A stretch of 64,000 nucleotides of DNA from Pseudomonas sp. B21-056 (GCF_026016325.1 NZ_CP087203.1:5952001-6016000), one strand, 5' to 3'; counted from the stretch's first letter, positions 39,110 through 48,423 are shown. Program-made: numbers and translations. The notes: a model not told the origin generated them from the letters alone.

Positions 39110-39122
39110 TCACCCGAGCCTT

Positions 39123-40874
39123 TTACTGAGCCTTGGTCTCAGTCGTCGCCGGCGTTGTTGCGGCCGGTTTCTTCACCGGCGTTGCTTTCTTCACTGGGGC
39201 TTTCTTGGCTGGAGTCTTCGCCGCAGGCTTTTTAGCGGCCGGCTTGGCGACCGTTTTTTTCGCCGGTTCAACCTTCGCCGGGGCTGCAGGGGCCGGCGGT
39301 TCTACCGAAACTGGCGCGGGAGCGGGAGCAGGCGCCGGTGCTGGCGGAGTGACCGGTTCGGGTGCCTTGACCGGCTCTGGCTTCTTCTCGTCATCCGAAC
39401 CACCAAACAGGTTGCTGAAGAAGTTGCCTTTCTTCGCCGCCACCGCACCCGCGGCAGCCGCCGTTGCGGCCGGTACGACCTTGGCCGGTTCGAACGACTT
39501 GCCCGCCGCCAGGTCCTGTACCTGGCTGGCCGCCCGCTGACCGCTGCGCAACGCGCCTTCCAGGGTGCCCGGGTACAAGGCGTCAGTGTGTTCGCCGGCA
39601 AAGGCTACACGCTGCAATGGTTTTTCCCACAGCCGCCAGTACTTGCTGATCTGGCCCGGACCAAAGGCCAGGTACGAACCGCCCATGGACGGGTCGGTGC
39701 TGTAGCGGCGGATTTCGTAACCGGTGAAGGCCCCACGGGCCTGTGGATAGAACGCGTGCAGGCGGATCAGCACCTGGTCGACCATCTGCTTGTCGCCAAA
39801 AGCCTGCATCACCCGGGCATTGTCGCCCGAGAGGTTGATGATCACATTGGCACCGCCCTTCAGGGCCGGCTCGATCCACATCATGCCCAGGCCGGTGTTG
39901 CTGAAAATCTCACCCGACATGCGCGCCTTGCTGTCCCAGACCGGGGTCTTGAACTTGAGCATGATCTGGTCGCGCCAGCCATAGTTGGTGCCCTTGATCG
40001 CGCCAAGGTGCTGGGCGTCCAGGGCCGGGGTCAGCTGGATCTTGTTCAGGGCGCGCAGCGGCACGGCCAGCACCACGTAATCGGCCTGGTAGCCGACACT
40101 GCCGACCTTGACGGTCACGCCGTCCTTGTCCTGGGAAATGGCCGACACCGGAGAATCGGTCTTGATGGTTTTCAGCTGCTTGAGGAAAGCCTGGGCCAGC
40201 ACCTGGCTGCCGCCGAGCAGGCGCGAAGCCCGCAGGTCACGGTCGGAGACGCCGCGATTGACGCGGTTCTGCTGTGCGAAATACAGCAGCGACAGCCGCG
40301 AAGGCTCGTCATAACGGGTACGAATCTCCTGATTCACCAGTTGCCGTGCGGTGGCCGGCAGTTGCAGGCGATCGAGCCAGGCGGACACGGTCATCTGGTC
40401 CAGTGCGTGCAACGTACTGGTGGCCGTCGGATTCAGCGGGTCTTCGATGGAGCGCGCCAGATCGTCCAGGGTGGTTTCGTAGCGCTTGATGGCTTCGGCG
40501 GTGGCCGGCTGCTTGGCGACCAGATCCGCGGCGGTGAAGTAGGTGCCGTCGATCAGGTAGCTGGGAGTGCGCACGAACTCGGGTGCCGGAGTGGTGCCCA
40601 GCTTGAAGGTCGAGACGTATTTGTTCAGCACCGGCTGAGTCTTTTCATTGCCGATCCATTCACTGGTGGCCATGCCCGAACGACCGCCCACGCTGGGCTT
40701 GGCTTCCAGCAGGGTCACCGCCCAGCCCTTGTTCTGCAACTCATAGGCCGCCGTGAGCCCCGCCAGACCGCCACCGATGACGATGGCCGTCGGTTGCTTG
40801 TCCTTCGCCAGCGCCGTAACGCTGAACAGCCCTATCACCACCAGCGCACAAGCGCGCAGCCAACCAGCAGACAT
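39123..40874 (-). CDS. FAD-dependent amine oxidase with a histone-like C-terminal tail
   Basis: Protein of 583 aa. Signal peptide MSAGWLRACALVVIGLFSVTALA, then FAD-binding IVIGGGLAGLTAAYELQ and the amine oxidase pattern through LAFGPGQISKYW and RVAFAGEHTDALYPGTLEGALRSG. The last 110 or so residues are unlike the rest: an Ala-rich stretch, a Pro-Ala run, then repeated Lys-Pro-Ala blocks (AAKKPAAKTPAKKAPVKKA) resembling bacterial histone H1-like tails such as AlgP. With a signal peptide the tail would be periplasmic. The substrate is unknown. Divergent from bioA. Confidence 0.88.
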   Translation of the reverse strand: MSAGWLRACALVVIGLFSVTALAKDKQPTAIVIGGGLAGLTAAYELQNKGWAVTLLEAKPSVGGRSGMATSEWIGNEKTQPVLNKYVSTFKLGTTPAPEFVRTPSYLIDGTYFTAADLVAKQPATAEAIKRYETTLDDLARSIEDPLNPTATSTLHALDQMTVSAWLDRLQLPATARQLVNQEIRTRYDEPSRLSLLYFAQQNRVNRGVSDRDLRASRLLGGSQVLAQAFLKQLKTIKTDSPVSAISQDKDGVTVKVGSVGYQADYVVLAVPLRALNKIQLTPALDAQHLGAIKGTNYGWRDQIMLKFKTPVWDSKARMSGEIFSNTGLGMMWIEPALKGGANVIINLSGDNARVMQAFGDKQMVDQVLIRLHAFYPQARGAFTGYEIRRYSTDPSMGGSYLAFGPGQISKYWRLWEKPLQRVAFAGEHTDALYPGTLEGALRSGQRAASQVQDLAAGKSFEPAKVVPAATAAAAGAVAAKKGNFFSNLFGGSDDEKKPEPVKAPEPVTPPAPAPAPAPAPVSVEPPAPAAPAKVEPAKKTVAKPAAKKPAAKTPAKKAPVKKATPVKKPAATTPATTETKAQ

Positions 40875-41085
40875 TCAGCGAACTCCGGAATAAAACAGGA
40901 AAAATTTCAGTTTTCGGACCAGGCGGCCCTGAGAACCGCGAAGAATACGTCAGCCATCAAAACGCCGCCAGCGACGTCTATCGCCTCGCTACAACGACAA
41001 TGGGTTGTCCCCGGGGCCGCCATTGCATAGGCTTGCCCGATTGTTTTGCCCGCGCCCGCCGCGAGCCGCCTCGAGGAGACTGTAG

Positions 41086-42492
41086 ATGGGCCTGAATAAC
41101 CAGTGGATGCAACGCGACCTCGCGGTGCTGTGGCATCCCTGCACCCAGATGAAAGACCACGAACAACTGCCACTGATCCCCATCAAGCGCGGTGAGGGCG
41201 TGTGGCTGGAAGACTTCGAAGGCAAGCGTTACCTCGACGCCGTCAGCTCCTGGTGGGTCAACGTGTTCGGCCACGCCAACCCACGCATCAACCAGCGGAT
41301 CAAGGACCAGGTCGACCAGTTGGAGCACGTGATCCTCGCCGGTTTCAGCCATCAGCCCGTGATCGAGCTGTCCGAGCGCCTGGTGAAGATGACGCCGGAA
41401 GGCCTGACACGGTGCTTCTACGCCGATAACGGCTCGTCCTGCATCGAAGTGGCGATGAAGATGAGTTTTCATTACTGGGTCAACCGCGGTCGACCCGACA
41501 AGAAGCGCTTCGTCACCCTGAGCAATAGCTACCACGGCGAAACCATCGCGGCGATGTCGGTGGGCGACGTGCCGCTGTTCACCGAAACCTACAAGGCATT
41601 GCTGCTGGACACCCTCAAGGTGCCGAGCCCCGACTGCTACCATCGTCCCGAGGGCATGGGCTGGGAGGAGCACTCGCGCACGATGTTCGCCGCCATGGAA
41701 CAGACCCTCGCCGAACATCACGCCACCGTGGCGGCGGTGATCGTCGAGCCGCTGATCCAGGGCGCCGGCGGCATGCGCATGTACCATCCGGTGTACCTGA
41801 AGCTGCTGCGCGAAGCCTGCGACCGCTATGGCGTGCACCTGATCCATGACGAAATCGCCGTCGGCTTCGGCCGTACCGGGACGATGTTCGCCTGCGAGCA
41901 GGCCGGCATCACGCCGGACTTCCTCTGCCTGTCCAAGGCCCTGACCGGCGGTTACCTGCCGCTGGCGGCGTGCCTGACCACCGATGAGGTCTACAGCGCG
42001 TTCTACGACGACTACCCGACCCTGCGCGCCTTCCTGCATTCCCACAGCTACACCGGTAACCCGCTGGCCTGTGCGGCGGCCCTGGCGACGCTGGATATCT
42101 TCGAAGAAGACCACGTCATCGAAAACAACAAGGCGCTGGCCCAGCGCATGGCGAGCGCCACCGCGCACCTGGCCGATCACCCGAACGTGGCCGAAGTGCG
42201 CCAGACCGGCATGGTGCTGGCCATCGAGATGGTCAAGGACAAGGCGAGCAAGACCGCCTATCCCTGGCAGGAGCGCCGCGGCCTGAGCGTGTTCCAGCAC
42301 GCCCTGGAGCGCGGTGCGTTGCTGCGGCCGCTGGGCAGCGTGGTGTATTTCCTGCCGCCCTATGTCATCACTCCGGAGCAGATCGATTTCCTCGCCGAAG
42401 TCGCCAGCGAAGGTATCGATATCGCCACGCGGGACACGGTCAGCGTGGCGGTGCCGAAGGACTTTCATCCGGGCTACCGTGATCCGGGCTGA
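41086..42492 (+). CDS. bioA: Adenosylmethionine-8-amino-7-oxononanoate aminotransferase
   Basis: PLP enzyme of 468 aa in biotin synthesis, transferring the amino group of SAM to 8-amino-7-oxononanoate to make diaminopelargonate. Visible: LWHPCTQMKDH (BioA-specific opening), SSWWVNVFGHANPRIN, GSSCIEVAMKM, SYHGETIAAMSVG, LIHDEIAVGFGRTGTMFACEQA and the PLP Lys in LCLSKALTGGYLPL. RBS GAGGAG. Followed by a REP pair and rsmE, as in other Pseudomonas; the other bio genes are elsewhere. Confidence 0.96.
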   Translation: MGLNNQWMQRDLAVLWHPCTQMKDHEQLPLIPIKRGEGVWLEDFEGKRYLDAVSSWWVNVFGHANPRINQRIKDQVDQLEHVILAGFSHQPVIELSERLVKMTPEGLTRCFYADNGSSCIEVAMKMSFHYWVNRGRPDKKRFVTLSNSYHGETIAAMSVGDVPLFTETYKALLLDTLKVPSPDCYHRPEGMGWEEHSRTMFAAMEQTLAEHHATVAAVIVEPLIQGAGGMRMYHPVYLKLLREACDRYGVHLIHDEIAVGFGRTGTMFACEQAGITPDFLCLSKALTGGYLPLAACLTTDEVYSAFYDDYPTLRAFLHSHSYTGNPLACAAALATLDIFEEDHVIENNKALAQRMASATAHLADHPNVAEVRQTGMVLAIEMVKDKASKTAYPWQERRGLSVFQHALERGALLRPLGSVVYFLPPYVITPEQIDFLAEVASEGIDIATRDTVSVAVPKDFHPGYRDPG

Positions 42493-42520
42493 AACCCCGA
42501 TGCTCCAGTTGGAACACTGT

Positions 42521-42653
42521 TGTGGCGAGGGGATTTATCCCCGCTGGGCTGCGGAGCAGTCCTAAAAACAGACACTTCGGTGTTTCAGGCAAATTGCGCC
42601 GGCTGCATTTGGGTCTGCTTCGCAGCCCAACGGGGATAAATCCCCTCGCCACA
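42521..42653. repeat. REP pair (family B)
   Basis: Large inverted pair with core GTGGCGAGGGGATTTATCCC and GGGCTGCG-type inner arms, closely matching 932-1063. It lies between bioA and rsmE. Confidence 0.88.
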
Positions 42654-42690
42654 AAAGCACATTGCACCGTTAATTTTTCAGAGATTCGAA

Positions 42691-43479
42691 ATGAGACTGT
42701 CCCGCTTCTTCATCGACGCCCCCCTGAGCCTCGGCGACCACGAGTTGCCCGAAGCCCAGGCCCACTACATCGGCCGTGTGCTGCGCATGGCCGAGGGCGA
42801 TGCGGTGCAGGTGTTCGACGGCTCCGGCCAGGAATTTCGCGGTACCCTGGCCGAAGTCGGCAAAAAGCGCGTGCGGGTGCAGTTGGACGAGCAATTCGCC
42901 GGCCAGGTGGAATCGCCGTTGCGCATCCACCTCGGCCAGGGACTGTCCCGGGGCGAGCGCATGGATTGGGCCATCCAGAAAGCCACAGAACTGGGCGTCA
43001 GCGAGATCACACCGATTTTCAGCGAACGCTGCGAAGTGCGCCTCAAGGACGAGCGCGCCGACAAACGCCTGCTGCATTGGCGTCAGGTAGCAATCAGCGC
43101 CTGTGAGCAGTGCGGGCGCTCGACCGTGCCGGTGATCCACCCGCCGTTGCTGCTGGCCGACTGGCTGAAGCAGACCGACGCGCAGCTGAAACTGGTGCTG
43201 CACCCGGTGGCCGAACCACTGGTCAGCCATGCCCGGCCCTCGACGCTGGCGTTCCTGATCGGCCCCGAGGGCGGTTTGTCCGATGCCGAAGTCGAACAAG
43301 CCAGGAGCGCCGGTTATCACGCCGCCCGCCTCGGCCCCCGGGTGCTGCGTACCGAAACCGCGCCGGTGGTGGCGCTGGCGGTGGCACAGCAGTTGTGGGG
43401 GATTTCTAGATCCGCTGAAGTCTTACTTGTGGGAGCGAGCCTGCTCGCGATAGCGGTGTATCAGTCAACCACCTGCTGA
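42691..43479 (+). CDS. rsmE: 16S rRNA (uracil1498-N3)-methyltransferase
   Basis: Protein of 262 aa. SPOUT methyltransferase with the knotted SAM site visible as FLIGPEGGLSDAEVEQAR and LGPRVLRTETAPVVALAVAQ. It methylates U1498 of 16S rRNA. Relatives of about 240 aa end soon after QQLWG. Here the frame continues into the adjoining REP element, adding about 20 residues (SAEVLLVGASLLAIAVYQST and two more) encoded by the REP sequence before a stop. So the native stop has been lost or displaced by the REP. Confidence 0.94.
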   Translation: MRLSRFFIDAPLSLGDHELPEAQAHYIGRVLRMAEGDAVQVFDGSGQEFRGTLAEVGKKRVRVQLDEQFAGQVESPLRIHLGQGLSRGERMDWAIQKATELGVSEITPIFSERCEVRLKDERADKRLLHWRQVAISACEQCGRSTVPVIHPPLLLADWLKQTDAQLKLVLHPVAEPLVSHARPSTLAFLIGPEGGLSDAEVEQARSAGYHAARLGPRVLRTETAPVVALAVAQQLWGISRSAEVLLVGASLLAIAVYQSTTC

Positions 43480-43516
43480 TTGACACGCCGCCTTCGCGAG
43501 CAGGCTCGCTCCCACA
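43429..43516. repeat. REP pair (family A), left arm inside rsmE
   Basis: Inverted pair. The left arm codes for the last residues of RsmE; the stop at 43477-43479 is in the connector. Confidence 0.9.
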
Positions 43517-43536
43517 ATGGTTGTTGGTGATGCCGG

Positions 43537-44439
43537 TTATTGCACCGGATCGCTCACCGGCCTGGCGATAATCGCCCTCAACTCGCTGGTCATCGGGAAC
43601 TCCAGGTTCAGGCCCTTGGGTAGGATCGGTTTCTGGAACCAGCGCTCATAGATAGCGTTGATCTCACCTGACTTGTACAGATCCCCCAGCGTCTCGTTGA
43701 CCAGCGCCAGGAACTGCGGATCGTCCTTGCGCACCATGCAGCTGTAGATTTCCCGCGATTGCTCCTCGCCCACCACGACCCAGTTATGTGGGTCGCGGGC
43801 CTTGGCCCGTTCGCCATAGAGCAGCGCATCGTCCATGTAGAACGCCGCCGCCCGGCCGGTCTCGAGCATCTGGAACGCTTCGCCGTGGTCCTTGGCGCTG
43901 ATGACGGACATATCGGCCTTGTTGTCCTGGTTGTAGCTTTTCAGGAAACGTTCGTTGGTGGTACCGGCGGTGGTCACCACGTTCTTGCCGCGCAGGTCGG
44001 CGAAGCTGTGGATGCCACTGTCCCTGGCCGTCAGCAACTGGCCTTTCACGTAGATGAAACCGTAGGAAAACGCCACTTGCTTCTGCCGCTCGGCCGTCAC
44101 CCCGGTGGAGCCACACTCCAGGTCGACGGTGCCGTTCTGCACCAGCGGGATGCGGGTCTGGGAAGTGACCAGGTTGTACTTCACCTCCAGTTGCGGCAGC
44201 GCCAGCTGGGTCTTGATCCGTTCGACGATTTTGTTTGCCAGGTCCACCGAGTAACCCATCGGTTTGCCGCTGCTGTCACCTATATAGGAAAACGGCACCG
44301 ACGCGTCGCGATACCCCAGGGTGATGCCATGGGTGCTGGCGATTTTTTCCAGCGTGCCGGCCGGAGCCGCTTGCGTGGCGTGGACAGGGGCGCTCAACAA
44401 CAGGCTCAGGGTGCAGCCGATCAACGTGATTTTCTGCAT
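43537..44439 (-). CDS. Amino-acid ABC transporter substrate-binding protein (GltI-like)
   Basis: Protein of 300 aa. Signal peptide MQKITLIGCTLSLLLSAPVHA. The mature part ITLGYRDASVPFSYIGDSSGKPMGYSVDLA and LVQNGTVDLECGSTGVTAERQKQVAFS match the glutamate/aspartate-binding group (GltI/AatJ/BztA). RBS GGAGA. It follows the DadA-like oxidase gene by 24 bases with no permease or ATPase nearby, suggesting it delivers an amino acid to a shared transporter for the adjacent oxidase. Ligand not determined. Confidence 0.88.
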   Translation of the reverse strand: MQKITLIGCTLSLLLSAPVHATQAAPAGTLEKIASTHGITLGYRDASVPFSYIGDSSGKPMGYSVDLANKIVERIKTQLALPQLEVKYNLVTSQTRIPLVQNGTVDLECGSTGVTAERQKQVAFSYGFIYVKGQLLTARDSGIHSFADLRGKNVVTTAGTTNERFLKSYNQDNKADMSVISAKDHGEAFQMLETGRAAAFYMDDALLYGERAKARDPHNWVVVGEEQSREIYSCMVRKDDPQFLALVNETLGDLYKSGEINAIYERWFQKPILPKGLNLEFPMTSELRAIIARPVSDPVQ

Positions 44440-44463
44440 TGTTATTCTCCGTTGCGGGTGGGG

Positions 44464-45705
44464 TCAGGCGGCGCGGGGCGCAAGGCCCTGCAAATCAATG
44501 GACGGTGTACGCTGGCGGATCAGTTCGCTGAGCAAGCGACCACTGCCACACGCCAGGGTGAAGCCCAGCGCGCCATGGCCGAGGTTGAGCCACAGGTTGC
44601 GATAACGAGTGGCGCCGATCAGCGGCACGCCACTGGGGGTGGCCGGGCGCATGCCGGCCCATTCGACGGCGTGTTCGTAATCCCCGGCCAAGGGAAAGGT
44701 GTCCCGGGCCTGGCGCCGGATCAGGGCCAGGCGCCGCGGATCCGGCGTCGGGTCGAAGCCGACGATATCCACCATCGCCGCCACCCGCAAATGTTCGCCG
44801 ATTCGCGCATAGACGATCTTGCGGTCATAGTCGGTGATGCTCAGGTCCGGTGCCCGATGCGCTGCGCCAATAGGCACGGTCAGGCTGTAACCCTTGAGCG
44901 GATACAGCGGCATCCGCACCCCCGGCAATGCCAGGGCGGCGCTGCGGTGACCGGCGGCAATCACCAGGTTGTCCACCGGCAAGCGCTGCCCGCCCAGCGC
45001 AATGGCGTGCACTTGCCCATTGGTATGGCAAATGCCGGTCACCCTCTGCCCCAACAAGAATTCGCAGCGCCCCGAAGCCTGCAGGCGAGCGGCCAGTTGT
45101 TGGCAGAAAGCGTGGCAATCAGCGACCTCCTCGTCTGGCGTGTAGATCCCGCCCACAAATGGCACGCCCGCCAGCGCCGGCTCCAGGCTCGCGCATTCGG
45201 CGGACCCGAGCACCTGCTGGTGCACGTTGTCCGTCAGTCGTTGCCGGGCGTGTTGGAAATGGGTGGCGTCACGAAATGTCACCAGCTTGCCGTTGCGTCG
45301 CCAGCCAAAGCCCTCGAGGCGATCGTCTTCGCGCCAGCCCTGCAGGGTGGCCTGGCTCAGCAGCGCCAGGCGTAACAGATGAGCGCTGTTGCGCCGGTTG
45401 ATCGATGTCCGGCACGCCGCAATGAACGCAGCCATCCAGCGCCACTGGGCCGGGTCCAGGCGGGGTCGCAACCTGAGTGGCGAATCCCCGCGCAACATCC
45501 AGCCGAGTGCCTGCCAGGGCACTCCGGCATCAGCCAGGGGGGCGACGTAGCGATAGGACAACTGGCCGCCATTGGCAAAACTGGTTTCGCTGCCCAGCGC
45601 GTCCCTGGCCTCCACCAGCGTCACGTCGACGCCGTCGCGAACCAGCGCATAAGCCGTCGCCAACCCGACCACGCCACCGCCGATGATGCACACCCGTTGC
45701 CCCAT
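44464..45705 (-). CDS. FAD-dependent D-amino-acid dehydrogenase (DadA-like)
   Basis: Protein of 413 aa. The N-terminal FAD site is CIIGGGVVGLATAYALVRDG, with the acidic ribose ligand in VTLVEAR and the TSFANGGQLSYRYVAPLAD segment typical of DadA. The C-terminus VEWAGMRPATPSGVPLIGATRYRNLWLNLGHGALGFTLACGSG is also characteristic. It deaminates D-amino acids and passes electrons to the respiratory chain. It is not the usual dadA locus (no alanine racemase), so the substrate may differ. Operon with the downstream binding protein; divergent LysR regulator. Confidence 0.9.
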   Translation of the reverse strand: MGQRVCIIGGGVVGLATAYALVRDGVDVTLVEARDALGSETSFANGGQLSYRYVAPLADAGVPWQALGWMLRGDSPLRLRPRLDPAQWRWMAAFIAACRTSINRRNSAHLLRLALLSQATLQGWREDDRLEGFGWRRNGKLVTFRDATHFQHARQRLTDNVHQQVLGSAECASLEPALAGVPFVGGIYTPDEEVADCHAFCQQLAARLQASGRCEFLLGQRVTGICHTNGQVHAIALGGQRLPVDNLVIAAGHRSAALALPGVRMPLYPLKGYSLTVPIGAAHRAPDLSITDYDRKIVYARIGEHLRVAAMVDIVGFDPTPDPRRLALIRRQARDTFPLAGDYEHAVEWAGMRPATPSGVPLIGATRYRNLWLNLGHGALGFTLACGSGRLLSELIRQRTPSIDLQGLAPRAA

Positions 45706-45810
45706 GTCCGCCTCGCATCCGTTTCCAATAGGCTGAGGTTAGGGGCAGGTGACAGCGTCGGAACAATGAATAAAGATGGGGCACCTATAAACAAAGGTTA
45801 TGGGCTCGCC

Positions 45811-46728
45811 ATGCGCCTTCGTCACATCGAGATTTTCCAGGCCATACGCCAGGCCGGTTCCATCAGCGGCGCCGCGCAGTTGCTGCACGTCTCCCAACCG
45901 GCGGTGACCAAGGTACTGCAGCACGCCGAGCAGCAGCTGGGATTTGCCCTGTTCCTGCGGGTGCGCGGCAAGTTGCAGGCCACTCCCGAAGCCCTGGAGC
46001 TGGAGCGTGAGGTCGACAAGGTCAGCGAAAGCCTGCAAGGCGTCCGGCGACTGGCCCAGAGCCTGCGCCGCGAGCCCGGTCACAACCTGCGCATCGGCGC
46101 GACCCCGGCCCTGGCCCTGTCGCTGCTGCCGGCGGCCATTCATCAATGGACAAGGCGCCACCCGGACATTGTCTGTGAACTGTCCAGCGCCCACAGCCGT
46201 GAATTGGTGCAGAACCTGTTGATGCGCGAGATCGACGTTGCCCTGACCTTGCAGCCACCCGATCACCCGGGGCTCAAGGCCCAGGCCCTGGCCAGCGGCG
46301 TGCTGGTGGCGCTGGCGCCGAAGGGGCACTGGAGCGACGCTGCCGTGGGTAAACCGATGTCGTTGCAGGAACTGGCCGGCGCGCCCCTGATCGGCCTGTC
46401 CAGCGCCGACCCGCTCTCGGCCAGGCTGGACGGCTATCTCGAAGCCGTGGCGCCACCGCCACGCATCAGCATCGCCGTGCAGACCTATTCCCTGGCCCGG
46501 GCCATGGTGGAGTCCGGTGCCGGCATGGCGGTGATCGACCCGTTCACGGCCCTCGGTGCCTCGAAGACCTGCACGGCGATCCGACCGTTGTCGCCACCAC
46601 TGCCCATCTCGCTTTACGCCGTGACCCGGGCCAATGAAGCGCCCGCGCATACCCTGGGTGCCCTGCTGGAAATTTTTGCCAATCAGGCCCAGGAGCAACT
46701 GGATCGGCTGTTCACTGCTGTCAGTTAA
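45811..46728 (+). CDS. LysR family transcriptional regulator
   Basis: Protein of 305 aa. N-terminal winged helix: MRLRHIEIFQAIRQAGSISGAAQLLHVSQPAVTKVLQHAEQQLG. The C-terminal effector domain spans about 90-295. An open frame extends far upstream but is antisense to the divergent oxidase gene, so the ATG at the HTH is used. It is transcribed away from the DadA-like gene and its binding protein, the classic arrangement for a regulator of those genes. Its stop overlaps the convergent hemolysin-III gene. Confidence 0.92.
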   Translation: MRLRHIEIFQAIRQAGSISGAAQLLHVSQPAVTKVLQHAEQQLGFALFLRVRGKLQATPEALELEREVDKVSESLQGVRRLAQSLRREPGHNLRIGATPALALSLLPAAIHQWTRRHPDIVCELSSAHSRELVQNLLMREIDVALTLQPPDHPGLKAQALASGVLVALAPKGHWSDAAVGKPMSLQELAGAPLIGLSSADPLSARLDGYLEAVAPPPRISIAVQTYSLARAMVESGAGMAVIDPFTALGASKTCTAIRPLSPPLPISLYAVTRANEAPAHTLGALLEIFANQAQEQLDRLFTAVS

Positions 46729-47342
46729 AGGACATAGAACAGAATCGCCACGAAGTGCAGCAGGCTGCCGGCGATCACAAACAGGTGCCAGATTCCGTGG
46801 GCATGGCGCAGCCGTTTATCGAGGGCGAAGAAGATAATGCCCACGGTGTACAACACGCCGCCCGAAGCCAGCCAGGCAAACCCGGTGCTGCCCAGGGCCG
46901 CCAGCAGCGGCTTGACCGCCACCAGCACGATCCAGCCCATCACGGCATAGATCACGATCGACAGGATCCGCGCTTCGGAGCGCGGCTTGATCTCTTGCAG
47001 GATGCCGATCAGCGCCAGCCCCCAGACGATCCCGAACAACGTCCAGCCCCACGGCCCGCGCAGGGTCACCAGGCAGAATGGCGTGTAGCTGCCGGCGATC
47101 AGCAGGTAGATCGAAAAATGATCGACCTTTTGCATGATCGCTTTTTTGCGCCCGCGCACGCTGTGGTAAACGGTCGAGGCGCTGTACAGCACCAGCAGGG
47201 TAAACCCGTAGATCGCCACGCTGACGATCTTCCATGGGTCGCCGGTCAGCCCGGCAAGCACCACCAGCCACACCCCACCGATAAACGCCGCGATCGCCCC
47301 CACCAGGTGGGTCCATGCATTGAGTCGTTCCCCGTGATACAT
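46725..47342 (-). CDS. Hemolysin III / PAQR family membrane protein (YqfA-like)
   Basis: Protein of 205 aa with seven hydrophobic helices. Conserved pieces: GERLNAWTHLVGAIAAFIGG, LYSASTVYHSV, KVDHFSIYLLIAGSYTPF and the last-helix HAHGIWHLFVIAGSLLHFVAI. The His and Ser/Asp positions are those of the PAQR zinc site. An ATG 18 bases upstream is possible, but GGAGG lies eight bases before the chosen start. Function in Pseudomonas unknown. Its last bases overlap the LysR stop. Confidence 0.9.
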   Translation of the reverse strand: MYHGERLNAWTHLVGAIAAFIGGVWLVVLAGLTGDPWKIVSVAIYGFTLLVLYSASTVYHSVRGRKKAIMQKVDHFSIYLLIAGSYTPFCLVTLRGPWGWTLFGIVWGLALIGILQEIKPRSEARILSIVIYAVMGWIVLVAVKPLLAALGSTGFAWLASGGVLYTVGIIFFALDKRLRHAHGIWHLFVIAGSLLHFVAILFYVL

Positions 47343-47502
47343 CGATTCTTGACCCTCCATGACGAAACAGCCGCCAAGGCTCAGGCCTTCGGCGCAAAAG
47401 TGCAATGGTTTGCTGTGCGTTGCGATCCCCTCGCCACAGTAAATCTCCTCGCTACCAAATTCATTGAGGCACAATCGGATGACACGAATAAGAGCCCGCC
47501 CC

Positions 47503-48423
47503 ATGTTGATCGACGAAGAATTGACCCTGAAGAAACTCGAGGTGTTCCTGGCCTTCATGCGCACCGGCAACCTGGCGCGGGCGGCGGCGGAGTTGCAGAC
47601 CAGCAACGTCAGCGTGCACCGGGCCATTCATTCGCTGGAAAGCGCCCTGCGCTGCCCGCTGTTCAAGCACGAGGGCCGCAACCTCACACCGCTGGAAAGC
47701 GCCTATGTGCTGGAGGAGCGAGCGCAGAAGTTGATCCAGGACGTGGTCGAAAGCGTGCGCCTGACCCGCGAAGCCGCCGGGTTCTCCGCCGAGCGCTTCA
47801 AGCTGGGGTCGCTGTACTCGCTGACGGTCAAGACCGTGCCGCAGCTGATCATGGGCCTGAAAATCCGCCGCAGCGAACTCAACATCGACCTGATCATGGG
47901 CTCGAACATCGACCTGTTGTACAAGCTCAAGAACATGGAAGTCGATGCGATCCTGGTGTCCCTGGACGACAGCGTCAACGACCCGGACTGCGAGCAGATC
48001 GCGCTGTTTTCCGACGACATCTTCCTCGCCACGCCGGCCGACTCACCGTTTGCCCAGCGCAGCGAAGTCGACCTGGCCGAAGTCCGCGACGAAACGTTCA
48101 TCACCCTGACCCAGGGCTTCGCCACACATCAGGACGGGATCCGAGTATTCCGCCAGGCGGGGTTCGAGCCGAAGGTGGCGATGCAGGTCAACGACATCTT
48201 CACCCTGCTGAGCATGGTCAGCTCCGGGGTGGGTTATGCCTTGCTGCCGGGCAGGATTGCGGCGGTGTACGAGAACCGGGTGAAGCTGATCCCGTTGCAG
48301 GAAAAGTATCGCCTGCAACAGCACATCGGCGTGGTGTTCCTCAAGGCCAAGGAGCGCGATCCGAACCTGCTGGCGTTGCTTGCCGAGTGCCGGATGTATG
48401 CCAATCGCCAAGCCATCCCATGA
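47503..48423 (+). CDS. mdcR: LysR family regulator of the malonate decarboxylase locus
   Basis: Protein of 306 aa, LysR type: LTLKKLEVFLAFMRTGNLARAAAELQTSNVSVHRAIHSLE is the winged helix, followed by an effector domain. Placed next to the transporter end of the mdc cluster and convergent with it, as in other Pseudomonas mdc loci, so it is called MdcR, the malonate-responsive activator. The start at MLIDEELTLKK was chosen from alignment with the HTH. The stop codon is the first three bases of a REP-like palindrome. Confidence 0.9.
   Translation: MLIDEELTLKKLEVFLAFMRTGNLARAAAELQTSNVSVHRAIHSLESALRCPLFKHEGRNLTPLESAYVLEERAQKLIQDVVESVRLTREAAGFSAERFKLGSLYSLTVKTVPQLIMGLKIRRSELNIDLIMGSNIDLLYKLKNMEVDAILVSLDDSVNDPDCEQIALFSDDIFLATPADSPFAQRSEVDLAEVRDETFITLTQGFATHQDGIRVFRQAGFEPKVAMQVNDIFTLLSMVSSGVGYALLPGRIAAVYENRVKLIPLQEKYRLQQHIGVVFLKAKERDPNLLALLAECRMYANRQAIP

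Larger units (their letters stand above)
38806..39122. other. 316-bp intergenic region: promoter area, REP pair and terminator
   Basis: No gene seen. The left part is AT-rich and should carry the promoter of the cytochrome b561-yceI operon. A REP pair and then the amine oxidase terminator fill the right half. Confidence 0.7.

Noticed and set aside
45379..45810. Long N-terminal extension of the LysR frame
   Set aside because: It would be antisense to the DadA-like gene. The LysR helix-turn-helix starts at 45811, as in all relatives.
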